Both the position numbers and the translations under genes were made by a program. Below the pieces are notes generated by a model. That model saw nothing but the letters and a program-made list of their open reading frames with translations. It was not told the DNA's origin and searched no databases. Below, piece after piece: positions 47,296-56,560 of a stretch of DNA of 64,000 bases (positions are counted from its first letter, which is position 1; every line of letters starts with the position of its first letter). The stretch comes from Thermomonas flagellata (GTDB taxonomy: Bacteria > Pseudomonadota > Gammaproteobacteria > Xanthomonadales > Xanthomonadaceae): contig NZ_JAJOZK010000001.1 of assembly GCF_022419185.1 (NCBI RefSeq), positions 62,001-126,000 of the forward strand, given 5' to 3'.

Positions 47296-48834
47296 ATGCT
47301 GACCGGCGAACTCCGCTCCCAAGTCGACGCCATCTGGAACGCCTTCTGGTCCGGCGGCATCTCCAACCCGATGGAGGTGCTCGAGCAAATCACCTACCTG
47401 CTGTTCATCCGCCGCTTGGACGACGCGCACACGCTGGAGGAGAACAAGGCCCTGATGCTGGGCCGGCCCATCGAGAACCGCGTGTTCCCGCCGGGCAAGG
47501 ACGAGCGGGGCCGCGACTACCAGGACCTGCGCTGGTCGCGCTTCAAGAACCTCGCGCCGGCCGAGATGTACCAGGTGGTGGCCGAGCACGTGTTCCCGTT
47601 CATCCGCAACCTGGGCAACGCCGGCAGCAGCTACGCCCAGCACATGAAGGACGCGCGGTTCACCATCCCCACGCCCGGCCTGCTGGCCAAGGTGGTGGAC
47701 ATGCTGGACCACGTGCCGATGGAGGACCGCGACACCAAGGGCGACCTCTACGAGTACATGCTCAGCAAGATTGCCGCGGCGGGGCAGAACGGCCAGTTCC
47801 GCACGCCGCGGCACATCATCAAGCTGATGGTGGCGATGACGCAGCCCACGCCCCAGGACGTCATCTGCGACCCGGCCAGCGGCACCTGCGGCTTCCTGGT
47901 GGCCGCCGGCGAGTACCTGCGCGAGCATCACCCCGGGCTGTTCCGCGACGCCGCCGCCCGGGCGCACTTCCACCACGGGATGTTCCACGGCTATGACTTC
48001 GACAACACCATGCTGCGCATCGGCAGCATGAACATGGCCCTGCACGGCGTCGAAAACCCGGACATTCGCTACAAGGACTCCCTCGCACAGGACCACGCGG
48101 CAGACGAGGAGAAATACAGCCTCATCCTCGCCAATCCACCCTTTGCCGGCAGCCTGGACTACGAGAACACCGCCCGCGACCTGCTGGCCATCGTCAAGAC
48201 GAAGAAGACCGAGCTGCTGTTCCTGGCCCTGTTCCTGCGGCTGCTCAAGCCCGGCGGCCGTGCCGCCGTCATCGTGCCCGACGGCGTGCTCTTCGGCAGC
48301 AGCAAGGCCCACAAGGCGCTGCGCCGCACGCTGGTGGAAGACCACAAGCTCGATGGCGTGGTGTCGCTGCCGGCCGGCGCCTTCAAGCCCTATGCGGGCG
48401 TGTCCACCGCCATCCTGCTGTTCACCAAGACCAACTCCGGCGGCACGGACCAGGTGTGGTTCTACGACATGCAGGCCGACGGCTGGAGCCTGGACGACAA
48501 GCGCCAGCCGCTGCTGGACGAGGCCAAGCTGGGCCCGACGCCGGCCTCACCGCTGACCGAAGCCGAGCACGCGAAGAACAACCTGCCCGATGCGCTGGCG
48601 CGCTGGGCGCAGCGCGACGGCAGCGAGAGAAGCCGCCCGCGCACGGCGCAGAGCTTCTGCGTGCCCAAGGCCGAGATTGCCGCGCAGGGCTACGACCTGA
48701 GCCTCAACCGCTACAAGGAGGTCGTGCACGCGGCGGTCGAGCACGAGCCGCCGCTTGTCATTCTGGCGAGGCTGAGGGCCTTGGAGGCGGAGATACAGGC
48801 GGGGATGGCGGAGCTGGAGGGGATGCTGAGGTGA
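47296..48834 (+). CDS. hsdM: HsdM, type I restriction-modification methyltransferase
   Basis: HsdM is the N6-adenine methylase subunit of a type I system. The 512-residue protein has an N-terminal helical domain (MLTGELRSQVDAIWNAFWSGGISNPMEVLEQITYLLF), the SAM motif ICDPASGTCGFLVAAG, the catalytic LANPPFAG (NPPF) and the downstream LLKPGGRAAVIVPDGVLFG. The C-terminal ~60 residues interact with HsdS. ATG 47296 gives the family start. Its stop overlaps the hsdS GTG (GTGA at 48831). GC is moderately lower (a sample line about 62%) than the chromosome. Confidence 0.97.
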   Translation: MLTGELRSQVDAIWNAFWSGGISNPMEVLEQITYLLFIRRLDDAHTLEENKALMLGRPIENRVFPPGKDERGRDYQDLRWSRFKNLAPAEMYQVVAEHVFPFIRNLGNAGSSYAQHMKDARFTIPTPGLLAKVVDMLDHVPMEDRDTKGDLYEYMLSKIAAAGQNGQFRTPRHIIKLMVAMTQPTPQDVICDPASGTCGFLVAAGEYLREHHPGLFRDAAARAHFHHGMFHGYDFDNTMLRIGSMNMALHGVENPDIRYKDSLAQDHAADEEKYSLILANPPFAGSLDYENTARDLLAIVKTKKTELLFLALFLRLLKPGGRAAVIVPDGVLFGSSKAHKALRRTLVEDHKLDGVVSLPAGAFKPYAGVSTAILLFTKTNSGGTDQVWFYDMQADGWSLDDKRQPLLDEAKLGPTPASPLTEAEHAKNNLPDALARWAQRDGSERSRPRTAQSFCVPKAEIAAQGYDLSLNRYKEVVHAAVEHEPPLVILARLRALEAEIQAGMAELEGMLR

Positions 48835-50039
48835 CGTACCCGACCGTGAAACTTGGTGACGTCGCCGAGTTCATCCGGGGTATCACTTTCAAGCCCGAGG
48901 ATGTAGTGCCCCTTGACGCGGACGACGCCGTGGTCTGCATGCGGACCAAGAACGTTCAGACTCTCCTCGATTGCGATGACTTGCTGGCCGTTCCGTCAGA
49001 GTTCGTTCGCCGTAAGGACCAGTATCTGCAGGAAGGCGACATTCTGGTCTCCAGCGCGAACAGCTGGAATTTGGTTGGAAAGTGCTGCTGGGTGCCGGCA
49101 TTGCCATGGAGAGCTGCCTTCGGTGGCTTCATCTCTGTCCTACGCGGTAACCACACGCGAGTTGATAGGCGATACCTCTACTGGTGGTTCGCTTCGGAAC
49201 GTGTACAGGCACTGCTTCGCAGTTTCGGCCAGAAGACGACCAACATCTCAAACCTGAACATCGATAGGTGTCTGCAGCTGGAGCTGCTTCTTCCCGCCCT
49301 CCCCGAACAACGCCGCATCGCCGCCATCCTCGACAAAGCCGACGCCCTGCGCACCAAGCGCCGCGAGGCCTTGGCCCAACTCGACTGTCTCGCGCAGTCG
49401 ATTTTTGTGGAGATGTTTGGGGACCAGCGGCTGGGCGTTGACTCGCATTTGCCGAGAGTAATGCTTTCGGACTTAGTTGAGGTAAATCCGCGCATTTCAC
49501 CAGACGAGCGTCGATTGCTGGCCAGCACCAAAGTCACATTTCTGCCGATGGCCGCAGTCAGCGATAGTGAAAAGCGCGTTATCAATGCCGAGCTGAGAGA
49601 TTATGAAGATGTCGCGAAAGGTTACACACCATTCAAGCGAGGCGATGTCTTGGTGGCGAAAATTACGCCCTGCTACGAGAACGGCAAGATGGCGTTGGCG
49701 CTGAATTTGCCCACGGAGTATGGGTTCGGTTCAACTGAGTTTCATGTCTTCAGGGCGCCATCTGAGCAGTTAGCTCTATTCACGTTCCACTTGCTTGGGC
49801 AAGCATGGGTTTTCGAGGCTGGTGCAAAGTCGATGAAGGGTGCCGCTGGTCAACGCCGTGTTCCTGCCGACTTTTTCAGTGAGTTAAGGGTTCAAAGACC
49901 CGAGCAAAGTCAGCTTGAGAAATTTGCGGCAAGAGTTTCCAAGATAGAGGCGTTAAAGAAAAGTCTTAGACACGGGCTGCTGGATACAGAGAATCTTTTC
50001 TCATCACTTCAACACCGCGCCTTTCGGGGAGAGCTCTGA
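48831..50039 (+). CDS. hsdS: HsdS, type I specificity subunit
   Basis: HsdS chooses the DNA target for the type I complex. The 402-residue protein has the normal two-repeat plan. TRD1 (about residues 1-155) begins YPTVKLGDVAEFIRGITFK. The central conserved helix is LPALPEQRRIAAILDKADALRTKRREALAQLD (about 157-190). TRD2 (about 200-365) is followed by a second conserved helix. The sequence coding TRD2 is strikingly AT-richer (a sample line about 47% GC) than the central helix (about 72%), a sign of domain exchange. GTG 48831 overlaps hsdM. The target sequence cannot be predicted. Confidence 0.95.
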   Translation: MTYPTVKLGDVAEFIRGITFKPEDVVPLDADDAVVCMRTKNVQTLLDCDDLLAVPSEFVRRKDQYLQEGDILVSSANSWNLVGKCCWVPALPWRAAFGGFISVLRGNHTRVDRRYLYWWFASERVQALLRSFGQKTTNISNLNIDRCLQLELLLPALPEQRRIAAILDKADALRTKRREALAQLDCLAQSIFVEMFGDQRLGVDSHLPRVMLSDLVEVNPRISPDERRLLASTKVTFLPMAAVSDSEKRVINAELRDYEDVAKGYTPFKRGDVLVAKITPCYENGKMALALNLPTEYGFGSTEFHVFRAPSEQLALFTFHLLGQAWVFEAGAKSMKGAAGQRRVPADFFSELRVQRPEQSQLEKFAARVSKIEALKKSLRHGLLDTENLFSSLQHRAFRGEL

Positions 50040-50041
50040 CC

Positions 50042-51778
50042 GTGCAGCAACAGAACATCCCCATCGGCACCCTCGTCGACATGTACAAGCGCGGCGAGCT
50101 GCGCTTGCCGGAAATCCAGCGCCACTACGTCTGGCGCGCGACCCGGGTGCGGGACCTGCTGGACTCGCTGTACCGGGGCTATCCCAGCGGCTCCATCCTG
50201 ATGTGGGAGACCGACGAGCCGGTGCCCACGCGCGACTTCGCCATCGCCCAGGAGACCACCGCCTTCGCCGGCCGCAAGCTGCTGCTGGACGGCCAGCAGC
50301 GCCTGACCTCGCTGACGGCGGTGCTGGGCGGTGAGCTGGTGCAGGTGCGCGGGCGCAAGCGCCCCATCGACATCCTCTTCAACCTCGACCACCCCGACGG
50401 CCCGCCCGCCGACGATACCGAAGTCACCAGCGACGAAGACTCGCCCGTGGCGGCCGACGACGAGCTGGCGGACGACGCCGACGCCGGGGAAGACGCCGAC
50501 GACAGCGAACAGGGCCTGCAGGAGAAGCTGAACCGCCGCACCTTCGTCGTCGCGAGCAAGAACCTGGCGTCGCTGCCCAACTGGGTGTCGGTCACGCAGG
50601 TGTTCTCGACCGAAGGCGATGCCCCGCTGCTGAAGAAGGCCGGCATCACCTCGTTCGACGACCCGCGCTTCCAGCGCTACTCCGACCGGCTGAAGAAGCT
50701 GCGCGCCATCAAGGACTACACCTACGTCGTGCACGTGCTGGAACGCAGCATGAGCTACGAGGAGGTGACCGAAATCTTCGTGCGCGTGAACTCGCTGGGC
50801 GCGAAGCTGAAGTCCTCGGACCTGGCCCTGGCGCAGATAACCTCGCGCTGGCCCAACCTGCTCAAGGAGCTCGAAGCTTTCCAGGAGGAGTGCGAGAAGA
50901 GCGCCTTCACCATCGACATGGGCCACCTGGTGCGCTCCATCGTGGTGTTCGCGACGCAGCAGTGCCTGTTCCGCAGCGTCGCCAGCACGCCGGTCGAGAA
51001 GCTCAAGGACGGCTGGGCGCAGGCGCAGGAAGGCCTGCGCTTTGCCATCAACTTCCTGCGCAGCAACGCGGGCATCGAGGACGAGTCGCTGCTGTCGTCG
51101 CCGATGTTCCTGCATGTGCTGGCGGCGCTCAGCTGCGTGAAGGACAACAAGCTCACCGCCGACGAGCAGCGGCAGCTGCTGCACTGGCTGCTGGTGGCCA
51201 ACGCGCGGGGCCGCTACTCGCGCGGCTCGACCGAGACGCTGCTGAACGAAGACCTGGCCATCATCTTCCGTAGCGGCAACGTGGCGGCGCTAATGGAGCC
51301 GCTCAAGCGCCAGTTCGGCCGCCTGCACGTGGAGCCGGGCGACCTGGCGGGCCGTGGCGTGGGCAGCCCGCTGTTCTCCCTGGCCTACCTGGCGCTCAAG
51401 GCCCAAGGGGCCAAGGACTGGTACAGCGGCCTGGGGCTGTCGCTCACGCACCAGGGCAAGCTGCACTTCATCCAATGGCACCACGTGATTCCGAAGTCGC
51501 TGCTCAAGGAGCGCGGCTACGAGCCCGGCGAAATCAACGAAATCGCCAACATGGCCTTCATCACCGGCCAGACCAACCGCCGCATCAGCAACAAGGAGGC
51601 GGTGGAATATCTGCGCGACGTCGTCGCCAAGCAGGGTGCGGCCGCGCTGCAGAGCCAGTGCGTGCCGGTGGACGAGGCGCTATGGAGCACCGAGCGGTAT
51701 CGTGACTTCCTCTCCGTGCGGCGGCAGGCCCTGGCCGACCGCATGAACGCCTTCATCCGGGAGAAGTCGGGGACATGA
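50042..51778 (+). CDS. DUF262-HNH protein (GmrSD-like) embedded in the type I operon
   Basis: The 578-residue protein starts with a DUF262 (GmrS-like, ParB/sulfiredoxin-fold) domain: LRLPEIQRHYVWRATRVRDLLDSLYRGYPSGSILMW and the signature LDGQQRLTSL near residues 81-90, a predicted nucleotide-hydrolysing site. A very acidic linker covers about residues 118-160. A helical middle region follows. The C-terminus has an HNH-type nuclease motif (WHHVIPKSLL near 479, then NMAFITGQTNRRISNK). This is the plan of GmrSD/BrxU-type modification-dependent nucleases. GTG 50042 begins 2 bp after hsdS, and its stop overlaps hsdR, so it is translated as part of the type I operon. Confidence 0.88.
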   Translation: MQQQNIPIGTLVDMYKRGELRLPEIQRHYVWRATRVRDLLDSLYRGYPSGSILMWETDEPVPTRDFAIAQETTAFAGRKLLLDGQQRLTSLTAVLGGELVQVRGRKRPIDILFNLDHPDGPPADDTEVTSDEDSPVAADDELADDADAGEDADDSEQGLQEKLNRRTFVVASKNLASLPNWVSVTQVFSTEGDAPLLKKAGITSFDDPRFQRYSDRLKKLRAIKDYTYVVHVLERSMSYEEVTEIFVRVNSLGAKLKSSDLALAQITSRWPNLLKELEAFQEECEKSAFTIDMGHLVRSIVVFATQQCLFRSVASTPVEKLKDGWAQAQEGLRFAINFLRSNAGIEDESLLSSPMFLHVLAALSCVKDNKLTADEQRQLLHWLLVANARGRYSRGSTETLLNEDLAIIFRSGNVAALMEPLKRQFGRLHVEPGDLAGRGVGSPLFSLAYLALKAQGAKDWYSGLGLSLTHQGKLHFIQWHHVIPKSLLKERGYEPGEINEIANMAFITGQTNRRISNKEAVEYLRDVVAKQGAAALQSQCVPVDEALWSTERYRDFLSVRRQALADRMNAFIREKSGT

Positions 51779-54700
51779 GCAACTTCGCCTTCCTCCAGGC
51801 CGAATGGGCGCTGGTGTTCGAAGCGGCCAGCAAGGCCGAACACCACGCCCACGCCGATGCGCGCAGCAGCTGCTTCTACGCGCGCCGGGCCCTGGAGCTG
51901 GCGGTCAACTGGCTCTACACGCACGACAAGGCGCTGAAGCTGCCGTATCAGGACAGCCTGAGCGCGCTCATCCACGAGCCGACGTTCCGCCAGCTGGTGG
52001 GCGACGCGCTGTTCACCAAGGCGCGGTTGCTGAAGGACCTCGGCAACCTCGCGGTGCACAGCACCAAGAAGGTGCCCACGGCCGACGCCGTCACGGCCGT
52101 GCGCGAGCTGTTCCACGTCTGCTTCTGGCTGGCGCGCACCTACGGGCGCGCGGCGCGGCCCGACCCCGGCCTGTCGTTCCGGCCCGAGCTGCTGCCGCAG
52201 CCGGCGCAGACTGCCGCCACGGCCGCGTCAGCCGAGCAGCTGAAGAAGCTCGGCGAGGCGCTGCGCCAGAAGGACGCCAAGCTCTCCGAGGTGCTGGCGC
52301 AGCACGCAGCGCTGGATGCCGAACTGCAGCGGCTGCGCGAGGAGGTGGCCGCGGCCAAGAAGGCCAACAGTGCCGTTGCCGACACGCACGACTACGCCGA
52401 GGCCGAGACGCGCAAGGCCTTCATCGACCTGCTGCTGCGCGAGGCCGGCTGGCAGCTGGATCCGGCCCGCAACTTCGAGGTCGAGGTCACCGGCATGCTC
52501 AACACCGAGGGCAAAGGCTTCGTCGACTACGTGCTGTGGGGCGACGACGGCAAGCCGCTGATGCTGGTGGAAGCCAAGCGCACGACCAAGAGCCCGATGG
52601 AGGGCCAGCAGCAGGCCAAGCTCTACGCCGACTGCCTGGAGAAGCAGTACGGGCAGCGCCCGGTCATCTGCTACTCCAACGGCTACGAGCACTGGATGTG
52701 GGACGACCTTGCGTACCCGCCGCGAGCCGTGCAGGGGTTCTACAAGAAGGACGAGCTGATGCTGCTGATGCAGCGGCGCAGCGTGCGCAAGCCGCTCGCC
52801 GAGGCGGTCATCGACGGCGCCATCGTCGAGCGCTACTACCAGACGCGCGCCGTGCGGCGGGTGAGCGCTGCGTTCGAGACCGACCGCCAGCGCAAGGCCC
52901 TGCTGGTGATGGCCACCGGCAGCGGCAAGACGCGCACCGTCATCGCGCTCGTGGACCTGCTGATGCGCTGCAACTGGGTCAAGCGGGTGCTGTTCCTCGC
53001 CGACCGCGTGGCGCTGGTGAACCAGGCCGTCAACGCGTTCAAGGCGCATCTGCCCGACGCCGCGCCGGTGAACCTGGTGACCGACAGGGCCACCGAGGGG
53101 CGGGTGTTCGTCTCGACCTACCCGACGATGATGGGACTCATCGACGAGACGTTCGAGGGGCAGCGGCGTTTCGGTGCCGGCCACTTCGACCTCATCGTCA
53201 TCGACGAGGCGCATCGCTCCGTCTACCAGAAGTACGGCGCCATCTTCGATTACTTCGACTCGCTGCTCGTTGGCCTGACGGCCACGCCGAGGGACGAAAT
53301 CGACCGCAACACCTACGGCCTGTTCGAGCTCGAGACGGGCGTGCCGACCGACGCCTACGACCTCGACCAGGCGGTGGCCGACGGGCACCTGGTGCCGCCG
53401 GTGGCCATCTCGGTGCCGCTGAAGTTCCAGCGCGAGGGCATCCGCTACGCCGACCTGAGCGAGGAGGAGAAGGCGCAGTGGGACGAGCTGGACTGGAACG
53501 ACGACGGGACTGTGCCCGACGAGGTCAGCGCCGAGGAGCTGAACAAGTGGCTCTTCAACATCGACACCGTCGACAAGGTGCTCGAGGTGCTGATGACCAA
53601 GGGCCAGCGCGTGGCCGGGGGCGACCGGCTGGGCAAGACCATCATCTTCGCCAAGAACAACCCGCACGCCGAGTTCATCGAGCAGCGCTTCAACGCCAAC
53701 TATCCCGAGTACAAGGGCCACTTCGCCCGCGTGGTGACGTACAAGACCGAGTACGCGCAGAGCATCATCGACGACTTCTCCAACAGGGAGAAGATGCCGC
53801 ACATCGCCATCTCGGTGGACATGCTCGACACCGGCATCGACGTGCCGGAGGTCGTCAACCTGGTCTTCTTCAAGCTGGTCCGCTCGAAAACCAAGTTCTG
53901 GCAGATGCTGGGGCGCGGCACAAGGCTGTGCAGGGACTTGTTCGGACCGGGCGAGGACAAGAAGAACTTCTTCGTCTTCGACTTCTGCCAGAACCTGGAG
54001 TACTTCAGCCAGAACCCGGCAGGCTCCGAAGGGATCATGGCGGAGTCGCTGACGACGCGGCTGTTCAAAGGACGCCTGGAGCTCGTCGCCGAGCTCGACA
54101 AGCGCCTCCAGACGGGCGAGGCTGCTCACGAGAGTGCCCCGAAGGCCTACGGGGGTCACCCCACCCTCGCGGAGCTGCGCGAGGCGACGGCACAGGCGCT
54201 GTACGAGCGCGTGGCGGCGATGAACCTGGACAACTTCGTCGTTCGCCCGCACCGCCAGGTCGTCGAGCGCTACGCGAAGCCGGCCGCCTGGCGAACGTTG
54301 GGGGCCGAGGACTTGGACGTCCTCGCGCAGCGCGTGGCGGCGCTGCCGTCGCAGCGCATCGACGACGACGAAGAGGCCAAGCGCTTCGACATGCTCGTGC
54401 TGCGCGCGCAGCTGTCGATTCTTCAGGCGCGGCCGGACTTCATGGCGCTGCGGCAGAAGATTCAGACCATCGCCGAGAACCTCGAGGGCGAGATGGCCAT
54501 TCCCGCCATCAAGGCAGAGGCGGCGCTCATCCAGGCCGTTGCGAGCGACGAGTGGTGGCAGGACGTGACGGTGCCGATGCTCGAGACCGCGCGCCGCCGG
54601 CTGCGCTCGCTGGTCAAGTTGCTGCCGAAGGGCCAGAAGAAGGTGGTCTACACCGACTTCGAGGACGAATTGGGCGAAGGCACGGTCATCGACCTGCCAC

Positions 54701-55179
54701 AGGTGGCTGCAGGCCTGAACATGGCCAAGTTCAAGGAGAAGGCGCGCGTGTTCCTGCGCGAGCACGAGTCGCACCTGGCACTGCAGCGGCTGCGGCGCAA
54801 CCAGCCTCTGACCCCGACGGACCTCGAGGAGCTGGAGAAGATGCTGGTGCAGGCTGGCGGCACGCAGCCGTTGATGGCCGAGGTAAAGAACGTCGGGCTG
54901 GGTCTGTTCGTTCGGTCCCTGGTGGGCATGGACCGCGAAGCTGCCATGCAGGCGTTCGGTGAGCTGCTGCAGGGGAGCACGCTGACTCCCGAGCAGATCG
55001 AGTTCATCGAGCTGGTCGTCGAGGAGCTCACGCAGAACGGTGTCGTGCCGCCGGAGCGGCTGTTCGAGCCGCCGTTCACGGACATCCACGCCCTGGGACC
55101 GACGGCGGTGTTTCCGATGGCCCAGGTCATGCAGATCAAGCAAGTACTCGAGGAAATCCGCGCGCGGGCCGTCGCCTGA
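51775..55179 (+). CDS. hsdR: HsdR, type I restriction subunit (EcoEI-like)
   Basis: HsdR translocates and cuts unmodified DNA. The 1134-residue protein has an N-terminal DUF4145-like helical domain (about residues 1-130), a coiled coil (about 145-205), the nuclease domain with GFVDYVLW (D250) and VEAKRT (E265/K267), and helicase motifs: ATGSGKT near 380, DEAH near 476, GLTATPRDEIDRNTYGLF, and MLGRGTRLCRDLFG. A C-terminal EcoEI-type domain contacts the methylase core. The extra N-terminal domain is common in this subgroup. The start overlaps the DUF262 gene (ATGA at 51775). Confidence 0.96.
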   Translation: MSNFAFLQAEWALVFEAASKAEHHAHADARSSCFYARRALELAVNWLYTHDKALKLPYQDSLSALIHEPTFRQLVGDALFTKARLLKDLGNLAVHSTKKVPTADAVTAVRELFHVCFWLARTYGRAARPDPGLSFRPELLPQPAQTAATAASAEQLKKLGEALRQKDAKLSEVLAQHAALDAELQRLREEVAAAKKANSAVADTHDYAEAETRKAFIDLLLREAGWQLDPARNFEVEVTGMLNTEGKGFVDYVLWGDDGKPLMLVEAKRTTKSPMEGQQQAKLYADCLEKQYGQRPVICYSNGYEHWMWDDLAYPPRAVQGFYKKDELMLLMQRRSVRKPLAEAVIDGAIVERYYQTRAVRRVSAAFETDRQRKALLVMATGSGKTRTVIALVDLLMRCNWVKRVLFLADRVALVNQAVNAFKAHLPDAAPVNLVTDRATEGRVFVSTYPTMMGLIDETFEGQRRFGAGHFDLIVIDEAHRSVYQKYGAIFDYFDSLLVGLTATPRDEIDRNTYGLFELETGVPTDAYDLDQAVADGHLVPPVAISVPLKFQREGIRYADLSEEEKAQWDELDWNDDGTVPDEVSAEELNKWLFNIDTVDKVLEVLMTKGQRVAGGDRLGKTIIFAKNNPHAEFIEQRFNANYPEYKGHFARVVTYKTEYAQSIIDDFSNREKMPHIAISVDMLDTGIDVPEVVNLVFFKLVRSKTKFWQMLGRGTRLCRDLFGPGEDKKNFFVFDFCQNLEYFSQNPAGSEGIMAESLTTRLFKGRLELVAELDKRLQTGEAAHESAPKAYGGHPTLAELREATAQALYERVAAMNLDNFVVRPHRQVVERYAKPAAWRTLGAEDLDVLAQRVAALPSQRIDDDEEAKRFDMLVLRAQLSILQARPDFMALRQKIQTIAENLEGEMAIPAIKAEAALIQAVASDEWWQDVTVPMLETARRRLRSLVKLLPKGQKKVVYTDFEDELGEGTVIDLPQVAAGLNMAKFKEKARVFLREHESHLALQRLRRNQPLTPTDLEELEKMLVQAGGTQPLMAEVKNVGLGLFVRSLVGMDREAAMQAFGELLQGSTLTPEQIEFIELVVEELTQNGVVPPERLFEPPFTDIHALGPTAVFPMAQVMQIKQVLEEIRARAVA

Positions 55180-55247
55180 CGTATTCGGTATGAACGCTGC
55201 GTGTGGCGATGGATCGCCAGCCTGATCGAGCCGCGCTCGGAAGGGCC

Positions 55248-55742
55248 TCAGAGGCCGACTTGGGTCGTCTGGTCCACATAGGCCGGGATGATCAGGCCCG
55301 GGTTCAGCTCGATGTTGTGGCCGCGCTTGAGCAGACCCAGCGGCCCGAACAGCACGGTCAGGGCCACCGTTGTTCCGACCTTGTCCTCACCCTGGCCGGA
55401 CTTGGCCGCGCGCAAGCGAACGCGTTGGCCGTTGACCAACAGGTAGTCGACCATGATGTTCAGCTCGCCGCCCTTGCCCATGAACCCTTTCTTCTTGGAC
55501 GTGATGACGGTGCCGACGGCCTTGGTGCCGGGCGCTGCGACGAGCTGACCGTTGACGGTCAGGGGCTCGTCCAGTTCGAGGTTGAAGCGTTCGCCCTCGG
55601 TGGCCACTCCGGATACCAGCTTGTCGAGCAGGCGCAGGCGGACTTCGGTGCCTTCGGGGACGGTGACGGTCTCGACGGCGGCGCCGGCCGAGGCCAGGAA
55701 CAGCAGGGCAGTGGTGAAGATGGCCTTGACCCAAGTATGCAT
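55248..55742 (-). CDS. Exported protein of unknown function
   Basis: The 164-residue precursor has a signal peptide (MHTWVKAIFTTALLFLASAGAA) and a beta-rich mature part. The latter includes TVTVPEGTEVRLRLLDKLVSG, a basic loop TSKKKGFMGKGGELNIMVDYLLVNGQRVRLRA, a Gly-rich hydrophobic segment VALTVLFGPLGLLKRGHNIELNPGLIIPAYVDQ and a short end. I do not recognise a named family. The start at 55742 is supported by GGGAGGA about 8 bases upstream. It is convergent with hsdR and marks the return to chromosome-like composition after the restriction locus. Confidence 0.82.
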   Translation of the reverse strand: MHTWVKAIFTTALLFLASAGAAVETVTVPEGTEVRLRLLDKLVSGVATEGERFNLELDEPLTVNGQLVAAPGTKAVGTVITSKKKGFMGKGGELNIMVDYLLVNGQRVRLRAAKSGQGEDKVGTTVALTVLFGPLGLLKRGHNIELNPGLIIPAYVDQTTQVGL

Positions 55743-55968
55743 GGCGTGTCCTCCCTGGACGATGGGCAATGCGCCGATCACGGCGCGAAACGCAAGGATG
55801 GATCCCCTGGGCGCGCCGCAGCATGGCGGTACGCACCTGCTCAATCATGCATGCAAGCGCGCATGGCGGCAATGGCGCGTCGCTGGCAGGCATCGGGTGG
55901 AAGGCATTCACTGCGCGGCGACGTCGGGTCCGCCAAAAATGAGCATCGGATTTGAAGAATCGCCCCCC

Positions 55969-56523
55969 ATGCGCACCGTGCCTGCCCTATCGTCCCTGCT
56001 GCTAGCCCCGACGGCGGCCGTAGCGGCAGCATCCGCGGTCGAACCGCTGGCGAACGCGCCGGTGTCGGCGCTCGACCTGCAGTGCTACGCCGGGACCTGG
56101 CACGAGATCGCCCACCTGCCGATGGTCTTCCAGCGCCAGTGCGTGGCCGACATCACGGCCACCTAAACCCTGCGCGTGGATGGCCTGGTGGGCGTGCGCA
56201 ACACCTACCGCACGCGCGACGGCCGCACCGACGTGGCCGACGGCGTGGCGCGTCCGCTACCAGGGATGCCGGGCGCGCTGCAGGTGCGCTTCGTGCCGGA
56301 TTGGCTGGCGTGGCTGCCGTTCACCTGGGCCGATGACTGGGTGGTCGAGCTCAATCCCGACTACCGCTGGGCGGTGGTCGGCAGCCCCTCGCGCGACTCC
56401 CTGTGGGTGCTCTCGCGCACGCCGGCGATGCCGCGCGCGCAGTTCGAGGCAATCCGCGCGCGCGCCGCGCAGCGCGGCGACCCGGTGCAGCATCTGGTGC
56501 TGCCGCCGGGCACGCTGGAGTGA
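55969..56523 (+). pseudogene. Lipocalin (Blc-like) gene with a nonsense codon
   Basis: The reading frame encodes a signal peptide and a bacterial lipocalin: AGTWHEIAHLPMVFQRQCVADITAT, then after a TAA at 56164-56166 continues in the same frame TLRVDGLVGVRNTYRTRDGRT and onward to LWVLSRTPAMPRAQFEAI. The family has Tyr at this place (TATYTL), so a single TAC to TAA change explains the break. Intact it would be about 184 residues. Lipocalins bind lysophospholipids at the outer membrane. The downstream part retains clean codon usage, so the change is recent, or is a read error. Confidence 0.8.
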
Positions 56524-56560
56524 GCCAGCCCCGCGCGGCGGGGGCGGGTAGACTGCGGTG

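Noticed and set aside
46709-47302. Open frame of about 197 codons upstream of hsdM
   Set aside because: No domain, Arg/Ala/Gly noise composition, no ribosome-binding site, and it runs into the hsdM start.
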